Shown piece by piece: positions 8,713-15,427 of a stretch of 24,021 nucleotides of DNA. Position 1 is the stretch's first letter. Every line of letters starts with the position of its first letter. A program made the position numbers and the translations under genes. Source of the stretch: Dethiosulfovibrio sp. (GTDB lineage: Bacteria > Synergistota > Synergistia > Synergistales > Dethiosulfovibrionaceae); assembly GCA_028709985.1 (NCBI GenBank), contig JAQUTB010000001.1, forward strand, positions 1-24,021. Reading direction: 5' to 3'. The notes under the pieces are model-generated. The model saw only the letters and a list, made by a program, of their open reading frames with translations. It did no database searches and had not been told where the DNA came from.

Positions 8713-9117
8713 ATGCCTACATACAAAAACGAAAAGCCCTACACCATAACCTGGCGTAGGCGGTACTGGTCCCCTGGGGAGAGCAAGGGAATACCATTCT
8801 TTCTCCCCGCTGAGGAGCTAGGGCTGACGCAGACTTCCGACGATCCGGTTCCGCCATCTCAGATCCTCTTTTCCGGAGAGGTCGCGGTGGAGGCCGAGGG
8901 GGCGGTGGATATCCCAGTGCCGTACTGCCGTAGCCTGTACATCCAGGCCCTCACCGAGGGAGAGGACAAAGCGGAGATCCATCTAGGAGACAAGGCGGTG
9001 GTCCTGAACGAAAGATACGGCCTGGACCTTGTCATGGAGTGGGACCGCCTTGGGACCATAAAGCTCACATCTACCCAGGGGGCTGTGGTGAGTTTGCTTT
9101 TGGTGGAGGTGATCTGA
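8713..9117 (+). CDS. Small tail-associated protein, 134 aa, unknown
   Basis: The gene starts six bases after the putative fibre gene with only a weak GAGAG ahead of it, so it may depend on coupled translation. It ends in an overlap with the next small gene: TGA 9115-9117 shares its last base with ATG 9117. The sequence is GC-rich like the older tail genes. The product looks beta-rich (GEVAVEAEGAVDIPVPYC, AEIHLGDKAVVLNE) and has no signal or membrane segment. It resembles no family I can name. A fibre-tip accessory or fibre chaperone would be usual at this position; this is inference only. Confidence 0.65.
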   Translation: MPTYKNEKPYTITWRRRYWSPGESKGIPFFLPAEELGLTQTSDDPVPPSQILFSGEVAVEAEGAVDIPVPYCRSLYIQALTEGEDKAEIHLGDKAVVLNERYGLDLVMEWDRLGTIKLTSTQGAVVSLLLVEVI

Positions 9118-9302
9118 TGGGCCGAATAGTGAAGGCTGGCGGAAAGGTCGACCTTAGCCCCATAGAGGGCCAGCTGGCAGGGCTTAGCGGGAAGATGGAT
9201 CGAATATGGGAACAGATAAAGACGCCTGGAGCACCGCCGGCAACGACGGTTACTTTGCTCCGGGCGTTTGCTGTTGCTACGCCAGATCCAGAGGAGGGGT
9301 AA
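9117..9302 (+). CDS. Small phage protein, 61 aa, unknown
   Basis: The start at 9117 overlaps the previous stop and follows a GGAGGTGATC ribosome binding site. The product is short and amphipathic, with LSPIEGQLAGLSGKMDRIWE possibly forming a helix, followed by a Pro/Thr-rich tail (TPGAPPATTVTLL). It ends two bases before the endolysin ATG. It lacks a membrane segment, so it is not an obvious holin. Short proteins at this tail-to-lysis junction are common in phages and mostly uncharacterised. Confidence 0.55.
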   Translation: MGRIVKAGGKVDLSPIEGQLAGLSGKMDRIWEQIKTPGAPPATTVTLLRAFAVATPDPEEG

Positions 9303-9304
9303 GT

Positions 9305-9685
9305 ATGGATAAGCTGTCCAAGAACTTCAATCGGGAGGAGTTTGCCTGTAAGTGTGGCTGTGGGCACGACAACGTGTCCCCTGTCTTGGTGAACCTGCTA
9401 CAGGAGATCCGGGATCTTCTGGACCGACCTATAGTGGTCCACTCTGGCTGTCGTTGCGAGGTCCACAACAAGGCTGTTGGTGGTGTCTCAAACTCTGCTC
9501 ACATAACCGGTGAGGCTGCGGATATCTACGTCCCCGGCTGGGAGGCCGCTACCCTCGGAGGTAGGATAAAGAGGCTCCGAGAGGCTGGCCACCTCAGGGA
9601 TCTCAGCTACTGCTACCTTCCTGGACGCATGACCGTCCACGTAGGGGTGGACCGCAAGCCACGTAGTCGCATCTTCGGGTGGTAG
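9305..9685 (+). CDS. Phage endolysin, peptidase M15 family (zinc D-Ala-D-Ala carboxypeptidase type)
   Basis: This 126-residue protein is a compact M15A-type peptidase that would cut peptide cross-links in murein during lysis. The family's motifs are plain: SGCRC and HNKAVGG at about 47-60, SAHITGEAADI at 64-74, and HVGVD at 112-116. By family precedent the zinc ligands are His66, Asp73 and His112. There is no signal peptide, so it needs a holin to reach the cell wall, and a holin-like gene follows directly. A longer frame runs upstream, but the ATG at 9305 fits the preceding stop and begins the M15 fold correctly. A Cys-rich N-terminal stretch (CKCGCGH, residues 15-21) is also seen in other members of the family. 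Confidence 0.9.
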   Translation: MDKLSKNFNREEFACKCGCGHDNVSPVLVNLLQEIRDLLDRPIVVHSGCRCEVHNKAVGGVSNSAHITGEAADIYVPGWEAATLGGRIKRLREAGHLRDLSYCYLPGRMTVHVGVDRKPRSRIFGW

Positions 9686-9687
9686 TT

Positions 9688-10023
9688 ATGCCCTGGAGGA
9701 GCATCGACCTGGCCGACTTTTTTCAGTCTGTCCTGGAGTGGGTTATCGTGGTGTTTCTGTCCCTCTTCGGCGGAGGTGTCCGATCCTGTCTCAGGCCGGA
9801 CGAACACCGAAAGACCGTGGCTATGGCTATGGTCTCTATCTTCGCAGGGGTCATCACCTACAAGATAGCCAGGGCTGGGGGATGCTCCCAGGATCTCAGT
9901 GCTGGTCTGGCAGGGCTGGCCGGTTTAGCCGGGGATGAGCTATGTCGGTCGATACTGAAGCTGGGTTCTGCCATTCGAGACGATCCCCTGGGCTTTCTGG
10001 ATAGGATGAGGAGGGGTAAGTGA
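9688..10023 (+). CDS. Phage holin, LydA / superfamily III type
   Basis: The protein has 111 residues from ATG 9688. GTG 9679 would also be in frame but lies within the endolysin gene. Hydrophobic segments lie at about 13-28 (VLEWVIVVFLSLFGG), 43-60 (TVAMAMVSIFAGVITYKI) and 69-83 (GLAGLAGLAGDEL). The arrangement FGGGVRSCLR, then S-F-G-I, then AGLAGLAG matches the LydA-type holin family (Phage_holin_3_3), which makes the inner-membrane lesion that releases endolysin. The gene sits between the M15 endolysin and further small membrane proteins, and its TGA overlaps the next ATG. The holin call rests on family pattern and context. Confidence 0.75.
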   Translation: MPWRSIDLADFFQSVLEWVIVVFLSLFGGGVRSCLRPDEHRKTVAMAMVSIFAGVITYKIARAGGCSQDLSAGLAGLAGLAGDELCRSILKLGSAIRDDPLGFLDRMRRGK

Positions 10024-10391
10024 TGATAAACGACTGGCTAAACGGTGTTGGGGTGGCAGTGGCCATGTTGCTGGTGTATCAGGGGGTGAAGAGTCCAAGA
10101 CAGGCAGGGTCGCTTTTGGCCCTGCCGACTCTTTGCGCTTTGGCCTATATCGCCCTGACGGCAGAGTGGGGGCTTACAGGGATGAGTCAGTCTATAGGGG
10201 ATCTGAGGGATATTGCCTGGTCCCTTGTGGAGATAGGGTTCATGGTCGGCCTTTTCGGGATTATACGGGACCATCACCGTAAGGTGGTGACCTTACAAAA
10301 ACAGGTGGATGGATTGCTTGCCCGGATGAAGCGTGAGGGCCTGAAGTGTCGAGAGCATGAAAGGAGCGAGTCAGATGGAAGAATGGTTTAG
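10023..10391 (+). CDS. Small membrane protein of the lysis module, possible second holin or antiholin
   Basis: The protein has 122 residues, translated from ATG 10023 after AGGAGGGG (a GTG at 10020 is also in frame). Three hydrophobic spans are visible at about 8-22 (GVAVAMLLVYQG), 31-47 (LLALPTLCALAYIAL) and 65-83 (LVEIGFMVGLFGIIRD), followed by a charged, coiled-coil-prone tail (KVVTLQKQVDGLLARMKREG). Its start overlaps the LydA-type holin stop, and its end overlaps the next small membrane gene by 17 bases. Holin and antiholin pairs are often encoded side by side like this. I do not recognise the family, so the role is inference from position and topology. Confidence 0.62.
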   Translation: MINDWLNGVGVAVAMLLVYQGVKSPRQAGSLLALPTLCALAYIALTAEWGLTGMSQSIGDLRDIAWSLVEIGFMVGLFGIIRDHHRKVVTLQKQVDGLLARMKREGLKCREHERSESDGRMV

Positions 10392-10581
10392 GGAAAACAT
10401 ACAGTCCTGCGACGTCCTGGCTCTGGTGGCCTTGCTCATAGTGGCCATAGCGGTCTGTGTAGGAGCGGCGGAGGCCAGCCTTTTAAAGGAGGCGGTGATT
10501 GCGGTTTTTGCTTTTATCTCTAAGTCTGCCCTCCCCGGTGGAGTTCGTCGGCCGGAGGATGGTGCAATGCTTAAGAGGTAG
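10375..10581 (+). CDS. Short membrane protein of the lysis module, 68 aa
   Basis: ATG 10375 is chosen over an in-frame ATG at 10357 because AGGAG lies about nine bases ahead of it. The product has one long hydrophobic region, about residues 13-50 (CDVLALVALLIVAIAVCVGA, then a short break, then LLKEAVIAVFAFI), which could form one or two spans. It begins inside the previous gene and ends six bases before the next. Its size and topology suit a pinholin, antiholin or other lysis-timing protein. No family is recognised. Confidence 0.55.
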   Translation: MEEWFRENIQSCDVLALVALLIVAIAVCVGAAEASLLKEAVIAVFAFISKSALPGGVRRPEDGAMLKR

Positions 10582-10587
10582 AGAGCA

Positions 10588-10872
10588 ATGAAAAAGATCT
10601 CATGGGCCTTGGCTGTAATAGCTCTGGTTGGGGTAGGGCTTTGGCTTTTTGGGGAAGGATATCTCCGACGAGAGCCAGTAACAACTGTCGATACCGATAA
10701 GGCTGTTACGTCCGTTAAAGACGAGCTCAACCGACTGGAGAGGGCTGTTGAGGCCATCGATAGGCAGCTCGAGAAGGAGGTGGCAGTCCATGTCTCTGTC
10801 TCATCGGATGATGTTGTCGATACTCTTGGCCGTCTGGTTCGTGAGTATCGCCGAAGCCGGGACCGCCTGTGA
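10588..10872 (+). CDS. Inner-membrane spanin-like protein (i-spanin type), 94 aa
   Basis: Residues 4-22 (ISWALAVIALVGVGLWLFG) form one N-terminal membrane anchor, with two Lys ahead and Arg residues after, so the remainder should face the periplasm. Residues 40-65 (KAVTSVKDELNRLERAVEAI and on) form a probable coiled coil. An N-terminal anchor plus periplasmic coiled coil is the design of Rz-type i-spanins, which join the two membranes in the last step of lysis of diderm hosts. The next gene begins inside this one in another frame, as for Rz/Rz1. The family is not confirmed, and the ribosome binding site (GAGAG) is weak. Confidence 0.6.
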   Translation: MKKISWALAVIALVGVGLWLFGEGYLRREPVTTVDTDKAVTSVKDELNRLERAVEAIDRQLEKEVAVHVSVSSDDVVDTLGRLVREYRRSRDRL

Positions 10873-11185
10873 TATCCGTCAGGTTCCTAAGGGATGGGTA
10901 TCCCCATCCCCAGGATACTGGATGGACATCGAGACCGGTCGAGATGTGGTCTCTGGATGGCAGACGGCCATTAAAGAACGGGATGCATATCGAAGGGGGT
11001 ATGAAGACCTCCGAGGTGAGATCGGGCGATCCTCTGAGACGCAGCAGGCGGCTCTCCTTGATCTCGCCAGAGAGCTGGAGACAGAGCGCCAGGAATGGCG
11101 TCGCAGCATTCAACGTGAACGCTCCGAGGGTATCCTCTGGGGCGTCTTGATAGGGGGAGTTGTCGGAGCTGTTGTAGCTAGATAA
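10790..11185 (+). CDS. Spanin-like protein with N-terminal signal and C-terminal membrane span, 131 aa
   Basis: The ATG at 10790 lies inside the preceding gene, behind a good GAGAAGGAGG, giving an 83-base out-of-frame overlap. Residues 7-24 (MMLSILLAVWFVSIAEAG) look like an export signal. A Cys at 27 follows, but the preceding GTA is not a standard lipobox. A long charged helix (ALLDLARELETERQEWRRSI) covers much of the second half, and the last 17 residues (ILWGVLIGGVVGAVVAR) form a C-terminal membrane span. An N-terminal attachment, periplasmic coil and C-terminal anchor is the layout of unimolecular spanins, yet the gene overlaps an i-spanin-like partner. This combination is unusual. It is the last gene of the late operon before a terminator. 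Confidence 0.6.
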   Translation: MSLSHRMMLSILLAVWFVSIAEAGTACDIRQVPKGWVSPSPGYWMDIETGRDVVSGWQTAIKERDAYRRGYEDLRGEIGRSSETQQAALLDLARELETERQEWRRSIQRERSEGILWGVLIGGVVGAVVAR

Positions 11186-11186
11186 G

Positions 11187-11229
11187 AAAAGCAGCCCTCT
11201 TAGGTGGTGGCCTGGGAGGGCCGCTTTTT
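11187..11229. terminator. Intrinsic terminator between the convergent lysis operon and integrase
   Basis: AAAAGC-A-GCCCTC at 11187-11199 pairs with GAGGGC-C-GCTTTTT at 11216-11229, with one mismatch and a 16-base loop. T-runs occur on both strands (TTTTT after the stem on the plus strand, the complement of AAAA on the minus strand), so it can end transcription from either side. It lies between the last spanin-like gene and the end of the integrase gene. Confidence 0.8.
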
Positions 11230-12351
11230 CTATCCTCTTTGTTCGTCCAGCCAGTCTGCCCACCATTGCATCAGCTCGATGCGTTTCGGCAGATACTCGG
11301 CGTGGTTATAGGCGGCTCGTACAGCGTTCTTAGGGACGTGTGCGAGCTGTCTTTCTATGACGTCAGGAGGCCAGCCGTGTTCGTTGGCGATCGTCGAGAA
11401 CATGGAGCGGAAGCCGTGTCCGGTCATTTCCTCTTGGGTATAGCCTAATCTGCGTAAGGCAGCCAGAACGGTGGCGTCGGACATTGGCCTGGTCATCGAC
11501 CTTATTGAGGGGAAGAGATATCGGGATTTACCGGAGATCTCCCTGAGCCTATCCAGGATCTCTAACGCTTGGCGAGATAAGGGGATCCAATGAATTCGTT
11601 TCATCTTCATCTTTTCAGCAGGTATTTTCCAGGTGTCACCGTCAAATTCGCTCCATTCGGCTTTTCTCAGTTCGCCCGGTCGAGCAAAGGTGTATGCCTG
11701 AAATAACAGGGCGTACTTGATCTGTCCTACCAGTCCGGTGTCTATGTCTCTCATGAGCTGGCCAATTCGGGCGGGATCGGTGATTGTGGCCATATGAGTC
11801 GTCTTTACCGGCTGCAAAGCTCCCTTGAGGTCGGCGGCTATATCTCGGTCACATCTTCCGGTTGCTACCCCATATCTCAAGATTTGTCCGCACATCTGGC
11901 GAGTTCGCCTGGCGGTCTCTATTGTCCCTCTGGCCTCTATCTTTCTGATGACCTGCAAGAGTTCGGGAGCTGTGAGAGATCGTACGATCTTCTCTCCTAT
12001 ATAAGGGATTAGCAGAGTGTCTATTTTGTAGATCAGAGTCTCGATGTATCGAGGAACTTTCGTCGGCTTCATGCGTACATCAAGCCATTCATGGGCCAGG
12101 CTTGCGAACGTAGCGTCTGTTGGAGAAGTCGACGAGGATTTTATCTCATCTCTTATCTGGCGAGCTCTCATGAGGGAGATCGCAGGGTACTCTCCGAGGG
12201 TCTTTTTGCTTTCCTTTCCGTTTTTCCAGACCCTCAGTTTCCATACCTTCTTGCCTGTCGGCCGGACCTCTAGGGAGAGCCCCCGCTCGTCTACCAGCCT
12301 AATAACCTTCTCTCCTGGCTTCGTCTTTCGTATCTCAACATCAGTAATCAC
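11230..12351 (-). CDS. int: Prophage tyrosine recombinase (P4-type integrase)
   Basis: The 373-residue protein has an N-terminal arm-DNA-binding DUF4102 domain (about 1-75, including RGLSLEVRPTGKKVWKLR and KTLGEYPAISLMRAR) and a C-terminal tyrosine-recombinase core. Catalytic residues can be placed at Arg224 (FARPGELR), His312 and Arg315 (HGFR), His338 (QLAH) and the nucleophile Tyr348 (AAYNHAEYL). It would join the phage genome to the chromosome and excise it. The start is GTG at 12351, nine bases after AAGGAGG. The gene is convergent with the late operon and next to a tRNA-Ser 3' end, the preferred target of this family. All motifs are intact, so it should be active. Confidence 0.93.
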   Translation of the reverse strand: MITDVEIRKTKPGEKVIRLVDERGLSLEVRPTGKKVWKLRVWKNGKESKKTLGEYPAISLMRARQIRDEIKSSSTSPTDATFASLAHEWLDVRMKPTKVPRYIETLIYKIDTLLIPYIGEKIVRSLTAPELLQVIRKIEARGTIETARRTRQMCGQILRYGVATGRCDRDIAADLKGALQPVKTTHMATITDPARIGQLMRDIDTGLVGQIKYALLFQAYTFARPGELRKAEWSEFDGDTWKIPAEKMKMKRIHWIPLSRQALEILDRLREISGKSRYLFPSIRSMTRPMSDATVLAALRRLGYTQEEMTGHGFRSMFSTIANEHGWPPDVIERQLAHVPKNAVRAAYNHAEYLPKRIELMQWWADWLDEQRG

Positions 12352-12376
12352 AATGGATGGCCTCCTTTGTAGAGAC

Positions 12377-12429
12377 GAGGTACGGTGAGAATCAGTGTTT
12401 TGGGATGGAGGTACGGTGATAGGTACGGT
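12377..12429 (+). repeat. Three AGGTACGGT direct repeats upstream of the integrase (likely arm-type or operator sites)
   Basis: GAGGTACGGTGA occurs at 12377-12388 and again at 12408-12419, and AGGTACGGT recurs at 12421-12429. The first pair is 31 bases apart and the last two about 12 or 13 bases apart, measured start to start. They sit between the integrase start and the tRNA attachment site, where the N-terminal domain of such integrases binds. They could equally be operators for the integrase promoter. Confidence 0.65.
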
Positions 12430-12492
12430 TTTGCTTGTCCTTAGGCGTCATTCCATGTCATATTTACAAGATTTCACCTCTGTCAGTATAGC

Positions 12493-12525
12493 AAAAAACC
12501 CCTGGAAATCCAGGGGTTTTGAGGT
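12493..12525. terminator. Bidirectional intrinsic terminator beyond tRNA-Ser(CGA)
   Basis: CCCCTGGA and TCCAGGGG form a perfect stem at 12499-12516 with a two-base loop. A-residues lie before it and T-residues after, so it works on either strand. On the minus strand it lies about 60 bases past the CCA end of tRNA-Ser. If the element is integrated at the tRNA 3' end, this terminator is on the phage side, so the element supplies the tRNA's terminator. Confidence 0.85.
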
Positions 12526-12572
12526 TTTTGTCTTCGTTTGTCATGGGCTGTCAGATTAATTAAAAGTTGCAG

Positions 12573-12600
12573 TGGCGGAGGAGGTGGGATTTGAACCCAC
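12573..12600. other. Probable attachment site (attR side) at the 3' end of tRNA-Ser(CGA)
   Basis: A P4-type integrase gene lies just beyond the 3' end of this tRNA gene, and phage genes fill everything to the left. Such integrases normally recombine within the 3' half of a tRNA gene and restore its sequence. The core should therefore be a repeat of the T-arm and acceptor end found here, with a second copy at the left end outside this window. The exact core cannot be delimited from one end. Confidence 0.65.
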
Positions 12601-12663
12601 GGAGGAGCAGAGCCCCTCACTTGATTTCGAGTCAAGCGCCTTCGACCGCTCGGCCACTCCTCC
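12573..12663 (-). tRNA. tRNA-Ser (anticodon CGA)
   Basis: On the minus strand the gene begins GGAGGAGTGGCCGAG at 12663 and ends CTCCTCC-G-CCA at 12573, with a perfect seven-pair acceptor stem and encoded CCA. The anticodon stem CTTGA/TCAAG encloses the loop CTCGAAA, so the anticodon is CGA, reading UCG. A long variable arm (TGAGGGGCTCTGCTCCTCC region) and the T-arm GTGGGTTCAAATCCCAC complete a class II serine tRNA. It lies 14 bases after tadA on the same strand. Confidence 0.97.
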
Positions 12664-12677
12664 TTGACGATGAAACA

Positions 12678-13214
12678 TTATACCCACGAAGAGGTTTTTT
12701 TGCAAGTTCTACTCTGGTAGGATGCCTCGCCTTTGCGTTTTGACCTGCAACGGGCGAAAAAGTCCTGGAGTATCCTTTTGCACCGCTCTTCCTCCACGCC
12801 GGCTATGGTCTCGCATCGGTGGTTAAGCCTGCTGTCGGAGGTTATGTCGTAGAGGGTTCCGCTCGATCCTGCTTTTGGATCGGCACAGCCGTACACGAGC
12901 GCTTTTATCCTTGACTGAACTATGGCTCCAGCACACATAGGGCAGGGTTCCAGAGTGACGTAGAGCTCGCAGTCAGACAGGTTCCACGTCCCAAGAAACG
13001 CCCCTGCCTCCCTTATGGCCACTATCTCGGCGTGGGCGGTAGGGTCGTGCTCCAGTCTCCTCCTGTTTCTTCCTCTGCCGATGACCTGGTCGTCCATCAC
13101 GATTACGGCCCCCACAGGGATATCCCCTTCGGAGCGGGCTATCTCCGCTTCTTTGAGGGCCTCTTCCATGTGTTCTTTATGTCTGTCTTCCGTTGACGCT
13201 TTTTTGTACCTCAT
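12678..13214 (-). CDS. tadA: tRNA-specific adenosine deaminase TadA
   Basis: TadA deaminates adenosine 34 of tRNA-Arg(ACG) to inosine so that one tRNA reads three Arg codons. The 178-residue protein has the zinc deaminase motifs HAEI at residues 61-64 (His61 ligand, Glu63 proton shuttle) and PCPMC at 90-94 (Cys91 and Cys94 ligands), and the N-terminal GDIPVGAVIV strand typical of TadA rather than cytidine deaminase. The ATG at 13214 overlaps the TGA of the upstream PQQ protein (ATGA), so the two are coupled. The last 25 residues are a basic, poorly conserved tail. The gene ends 14 bases before tRNA-Ser(CGA), with which it may be cotranscribed. Confidence 0.95.
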   Translation of the reverse strand: MRYKKASTEDRHKEHMEEALKEAEIARSEGDIPVGAVIVMDDQVIGRGRNRRRLEHDPTAHAEIVAIREAGAFLGTWNLSDCELYVTLEPCPMCAGAIVQSRIKALVYGCADPKAGSSGTLYDITSDSRLNHRCETIAGVEEERCKRILQDFFARCRSKRKGEASYQSRTCKKTSSWV

Positions 13215-14314
13215 CTGATGGCGTACACCAGACCGTCCATCGTCCCGAAATAGAGGGTACCCCCTGCCATTACAGGAGATGATAGAATATCTCCCTTACC
13301 CTGGAAGGTCCAGACGATGGCTCCCGTCTCCGAGTTCAACGACATCATTTTGCCCTCCGCTCCTGGGACAAAGAGATTTTTGTCCGTAGCGATAGGGGAT
13401 GCCGTTGGGGTGATGCCCAGATCGACACTCCACAGTATATTGCCGTTTTCGAGGGACACGCCATAGAGGTTTCCCGCAGCTGTTCCCCAGAAGGCTTTTC
13501 CAGCCCTGATGGCTATGTCGGTCGTCAGAGCACCGTTACCCTGGGTATGCCATAGTGGGACCACCGATTTAAGTCTGACAGCGTGGACGACTCCGTCCCA
13601 TCCACCGTAATACACTACTCCATCGGAGTAGGACGGGGACGTATCTATGGGGCCTCCCGATGATCCTCCCCATGTTCTTTTGCCCGTCTTTATGTCCAGA
13701 GCATGGAAGCCTCCCGAGTGATCTCCCACGAATACGAAGGACTCGGCTATGATAGGTGAGCATAGAATCTCCCTTGGGGTCTTAAACTTCCACAAAAGTT
13801 CCCCTGCGTTTGTGTCGATACAGAAAACATAGCCCTCCAGAGTGGAGGCCACAAGCCTGTTTTTCCACACCGCCAAGGAAGAGGCCACGGCACTGGAGCC
13901 CTTTTCCGATGGATTTACGCTCAAGTAGCGACTCCATTTTGTATGTCCAGTGTTTGCGTCTATGGCGTATATCATCCCTGCTCCAGAACCTACGTAAAGG
14001 GTTCCAGAGCTGATCTGAGGGGCGCCGTAAAGAAGGGTATCGAAGTGGGTCTTCCACAACAGACTCCCGTCCTGACCGTTGAGGCAGTGGAGATAGCCTC
14101 CGCCGTCGCTGAAGTAGATCTTACCGTCGGACCAAGTTATCGATCCCGATACACCGCTTGAGCATTCGTAGGTCCACGCAGGGTTCGAGGACGAGGGGAG
14201 CGGCCCTCCGTCGTACCTTGAATGGCTTGGATCTGGGTAAGATTGATCTCCCCAGGAAATTGAGGCCGTTAGGATCATAAAAAAAGATACTAAAGTGGAC
14301 ATGAATACTTTCAC
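13211..14314 (-). CDS. Secreted PQQ-repeat beta-propeller protein (BamB-like)
   Basis: After a signal peptide (about residues 1-22, MKVFMSTLVSFFMILTASIS then WG) come eight blades of the PQQ-like type. Each pairs a G-x-V/L-Y-G strand with a D-x-x-T/N-G-x-x-x-W turn: LNGQDGSLLWKT, DANTGHTKWSR, DTNAGELLWKF, DIKTGKRTWGG, LENGNILWSV, NSETGAIVWTF and others. The fold is shared by BamB of the outer-membrane assembly machine and by many periplasmic scaffold proteins. There is no lipobox, unlike typical BamB. I chose GTG 14314 because GAGGTG lies six bases before it; GTG 14323 is the longer alternative. It overlaps tadA by ATGA. The role in this organism is unknown. Confidence 0.82.
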   Translation of the reverse strand: MKVFMSTLVSFFMILTASISWGDQSYPDPSHSRYDGGPLPSSSNPAWTYECSSGVSGSITWSDGKIYFSDGGGYLHCLNGQDGSLLWKTHFDTLLYGAPQISSGTLYVGSGAGMIYAIDANTGHTKWSRYLSVNPSEKGSSAVASSLAVWKNRLVASTLEGYVFCIDTNAGELLWKFKTPREILCSPIIAESFVFVGDHSGGFHALDIKTGKRTWGGSSGGPIDTSPSYSDGVVYYGGWDGVVHAVRLKSVVPLWHTQGNGALTTDIAIRAGKAFWGTAAGNLYGVSLENGNILWSVDLGITPTASPIATDKNLFVPGAEGKMMSLNSETGAIVWTFQGKGDILSSPVMAGGTLYFGTMDGLVYAIR

Positions 14315-14351
14315 CTGGATCACCTCGCTTGGATTTTTAGGCTACAATATG

Positions 14352-14360
14352 ACTATACCA
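14352..14360 (-). promoter_or_regulatory. Extended -10 promoter for the PQQ-protein/tadA/tRNA-Ser unit
   Basis: On the minus strand TGGTATAGT is an extended -10 element (TG-n-TATAGT) lying about 38 bases ahead of the GTG start. No good -35 is seen. It lies in the 87-base gap between divergent genes. Confidence 0.4.
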
Positions 14361-14401
14361 TTTTGTGGCTATTATTGGGATAGCCCTTGAGGAGGGGTAC
14401 G

Positions 14402-15427
14402 ATGGAAAATAACCTCGAAGACGATGTCCTAAAGGACCAGGAGACGGCTGATGGTGTATCTGCCCCAGTGGGGTTTCTTGTCGGCTTGAACAAGTTGATG
14501 AGATTTTTATCCTGGCCGTTTAGAATTATATGGGCTCCCAAAAACAGGGCTAAGGTAGTTATCTCGATTATGGTAGGATCAGTCGTAGTAGGAGGATTTA
14601 CGATTCTACGTAAAGAGATGTTTAAAAATCGAACAACGCCCCTTGGAAGCGAAAACTTTAACGCTATGATGGCCATAACCGAGCCTCCCGAGGGGAAGCC
14701 CTTTTTTGTCTACGTTGCCGAAAAAAGGACCGTTTCGGACGTCTCTTCAGATTACTTTTCACTGTTTCCAGGGATGCCGATGGACTCGGTGGCTGTGGCA
14801 CTCTATCCTGGTAAGAACGGTTCGATCCTCTTCTCCTCCGCGGCCTTCTGCCTGGACTGGAACTCTCTTGATCCGACCGTCAGAAAAAACGTAATCGAGG
14901 TCCAAAGGGGAGCCCTTAAGGATCTCAGCTTTCTGTTCGATCCATCCACAAAAATTGGGGAAGAGAACCCGATAGACCAGATACCGATATTTTCGTTAGA
15001 ATTGCCCGGACGAGGTAAAGCAGTCTTTTCGGTGTACGGCAACGCGCTTTTGCTCTCCGATAACAGGGAGGGCATGATAGAGTCCATAAGGGCCCTTATA
15101 CACCCTATGACCAGGTTAAGCTGGAACAACGATACCAGCAGGACAGTGAGGACCTTTGTCGAAGACGACAGACGTTATAGGTTTTTTCTCCATCCGGAGA
15201 ACTCCAATTCTGGGCAGGAGCTTCCTAGAAGATCCCATCAGGCCTTATCGTCGTCGTTATTGCTCAATATAGGCATAAGGCAGGCCGATCCAGAGGGACT
15301 CTCGGAGGAGTTCCTTCTTTGGCTGACCAGAAAGGAGGGTAATCCCTCAAATGACACGAGTTTTGCGTTCGATAACGCTTTTGTCAACGCTATGGCTTAT
15401 CTTTGTCTCGCTCCCAGCAGAAACTGA
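14402..15427 (+). CDS. Single-span membrane protein of unknown function, 341 aa
   Basis: ATG 14402 follows GAGGAGGGG closely. The first 50 residues are acidic, then basic (FRIIWAPKNRAK). A membrane span follows at about 52-70 (VVISIMVGSVVVGGFTIL), and the rest should lie in the periplasm. The periplasmic part contains strands such as MAITEPPEGKPFFVYVAE and VALYPGKNGSILFSS, and a late segment GKAVFSVYGNALLLSDNREG. That layout resembles proteins in which a beta-sheet domain is scored for cofactor or lipid content, but I recognise no family. The gene runs 77 bases into the next one, a secreted PDZ protein, so the two products may act together in the envelope. Base composition is lower in GC than the phage region. 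Confidence 0.75.
   Translation: MENNLEDDVLKDQETADGVSAPVGFLVGLNKLMRFLSWPFRIIWAPKNRAKVVISIMVGSVVVGGFTILRKEMFKNRTTPLGSENFNAMMAITEPPEGKPFFVYVAEKRTVSDVSSDYFSLFPGMPMDSVAVALYPGKNGSILFSSAAFCLDWNSLDPTVRKNVIEVQRGALKDLSFLFDPSTKIGEENPIDQIPIFSLELPGRGKAVFSVYGNALLLSDNREGMIESIRALIHPMTRLSWNNDTSRTVRTFVEDDRRYRFFLHPENSNSGQELPRRSHQALSSSLLLNIGIRQADPEGLSEEFLLWLTRKEGNPSNDTSFAFDNAFVNAMAYLCLAPSRN

Noticed and set aside
15351..15427. Frameshift joining the two genes at 14402 and 15351
   Set aside because: The second gene has its own AGGAGGG, ATG and signal peptide, so two separate overlapping genes explain the overlap better.
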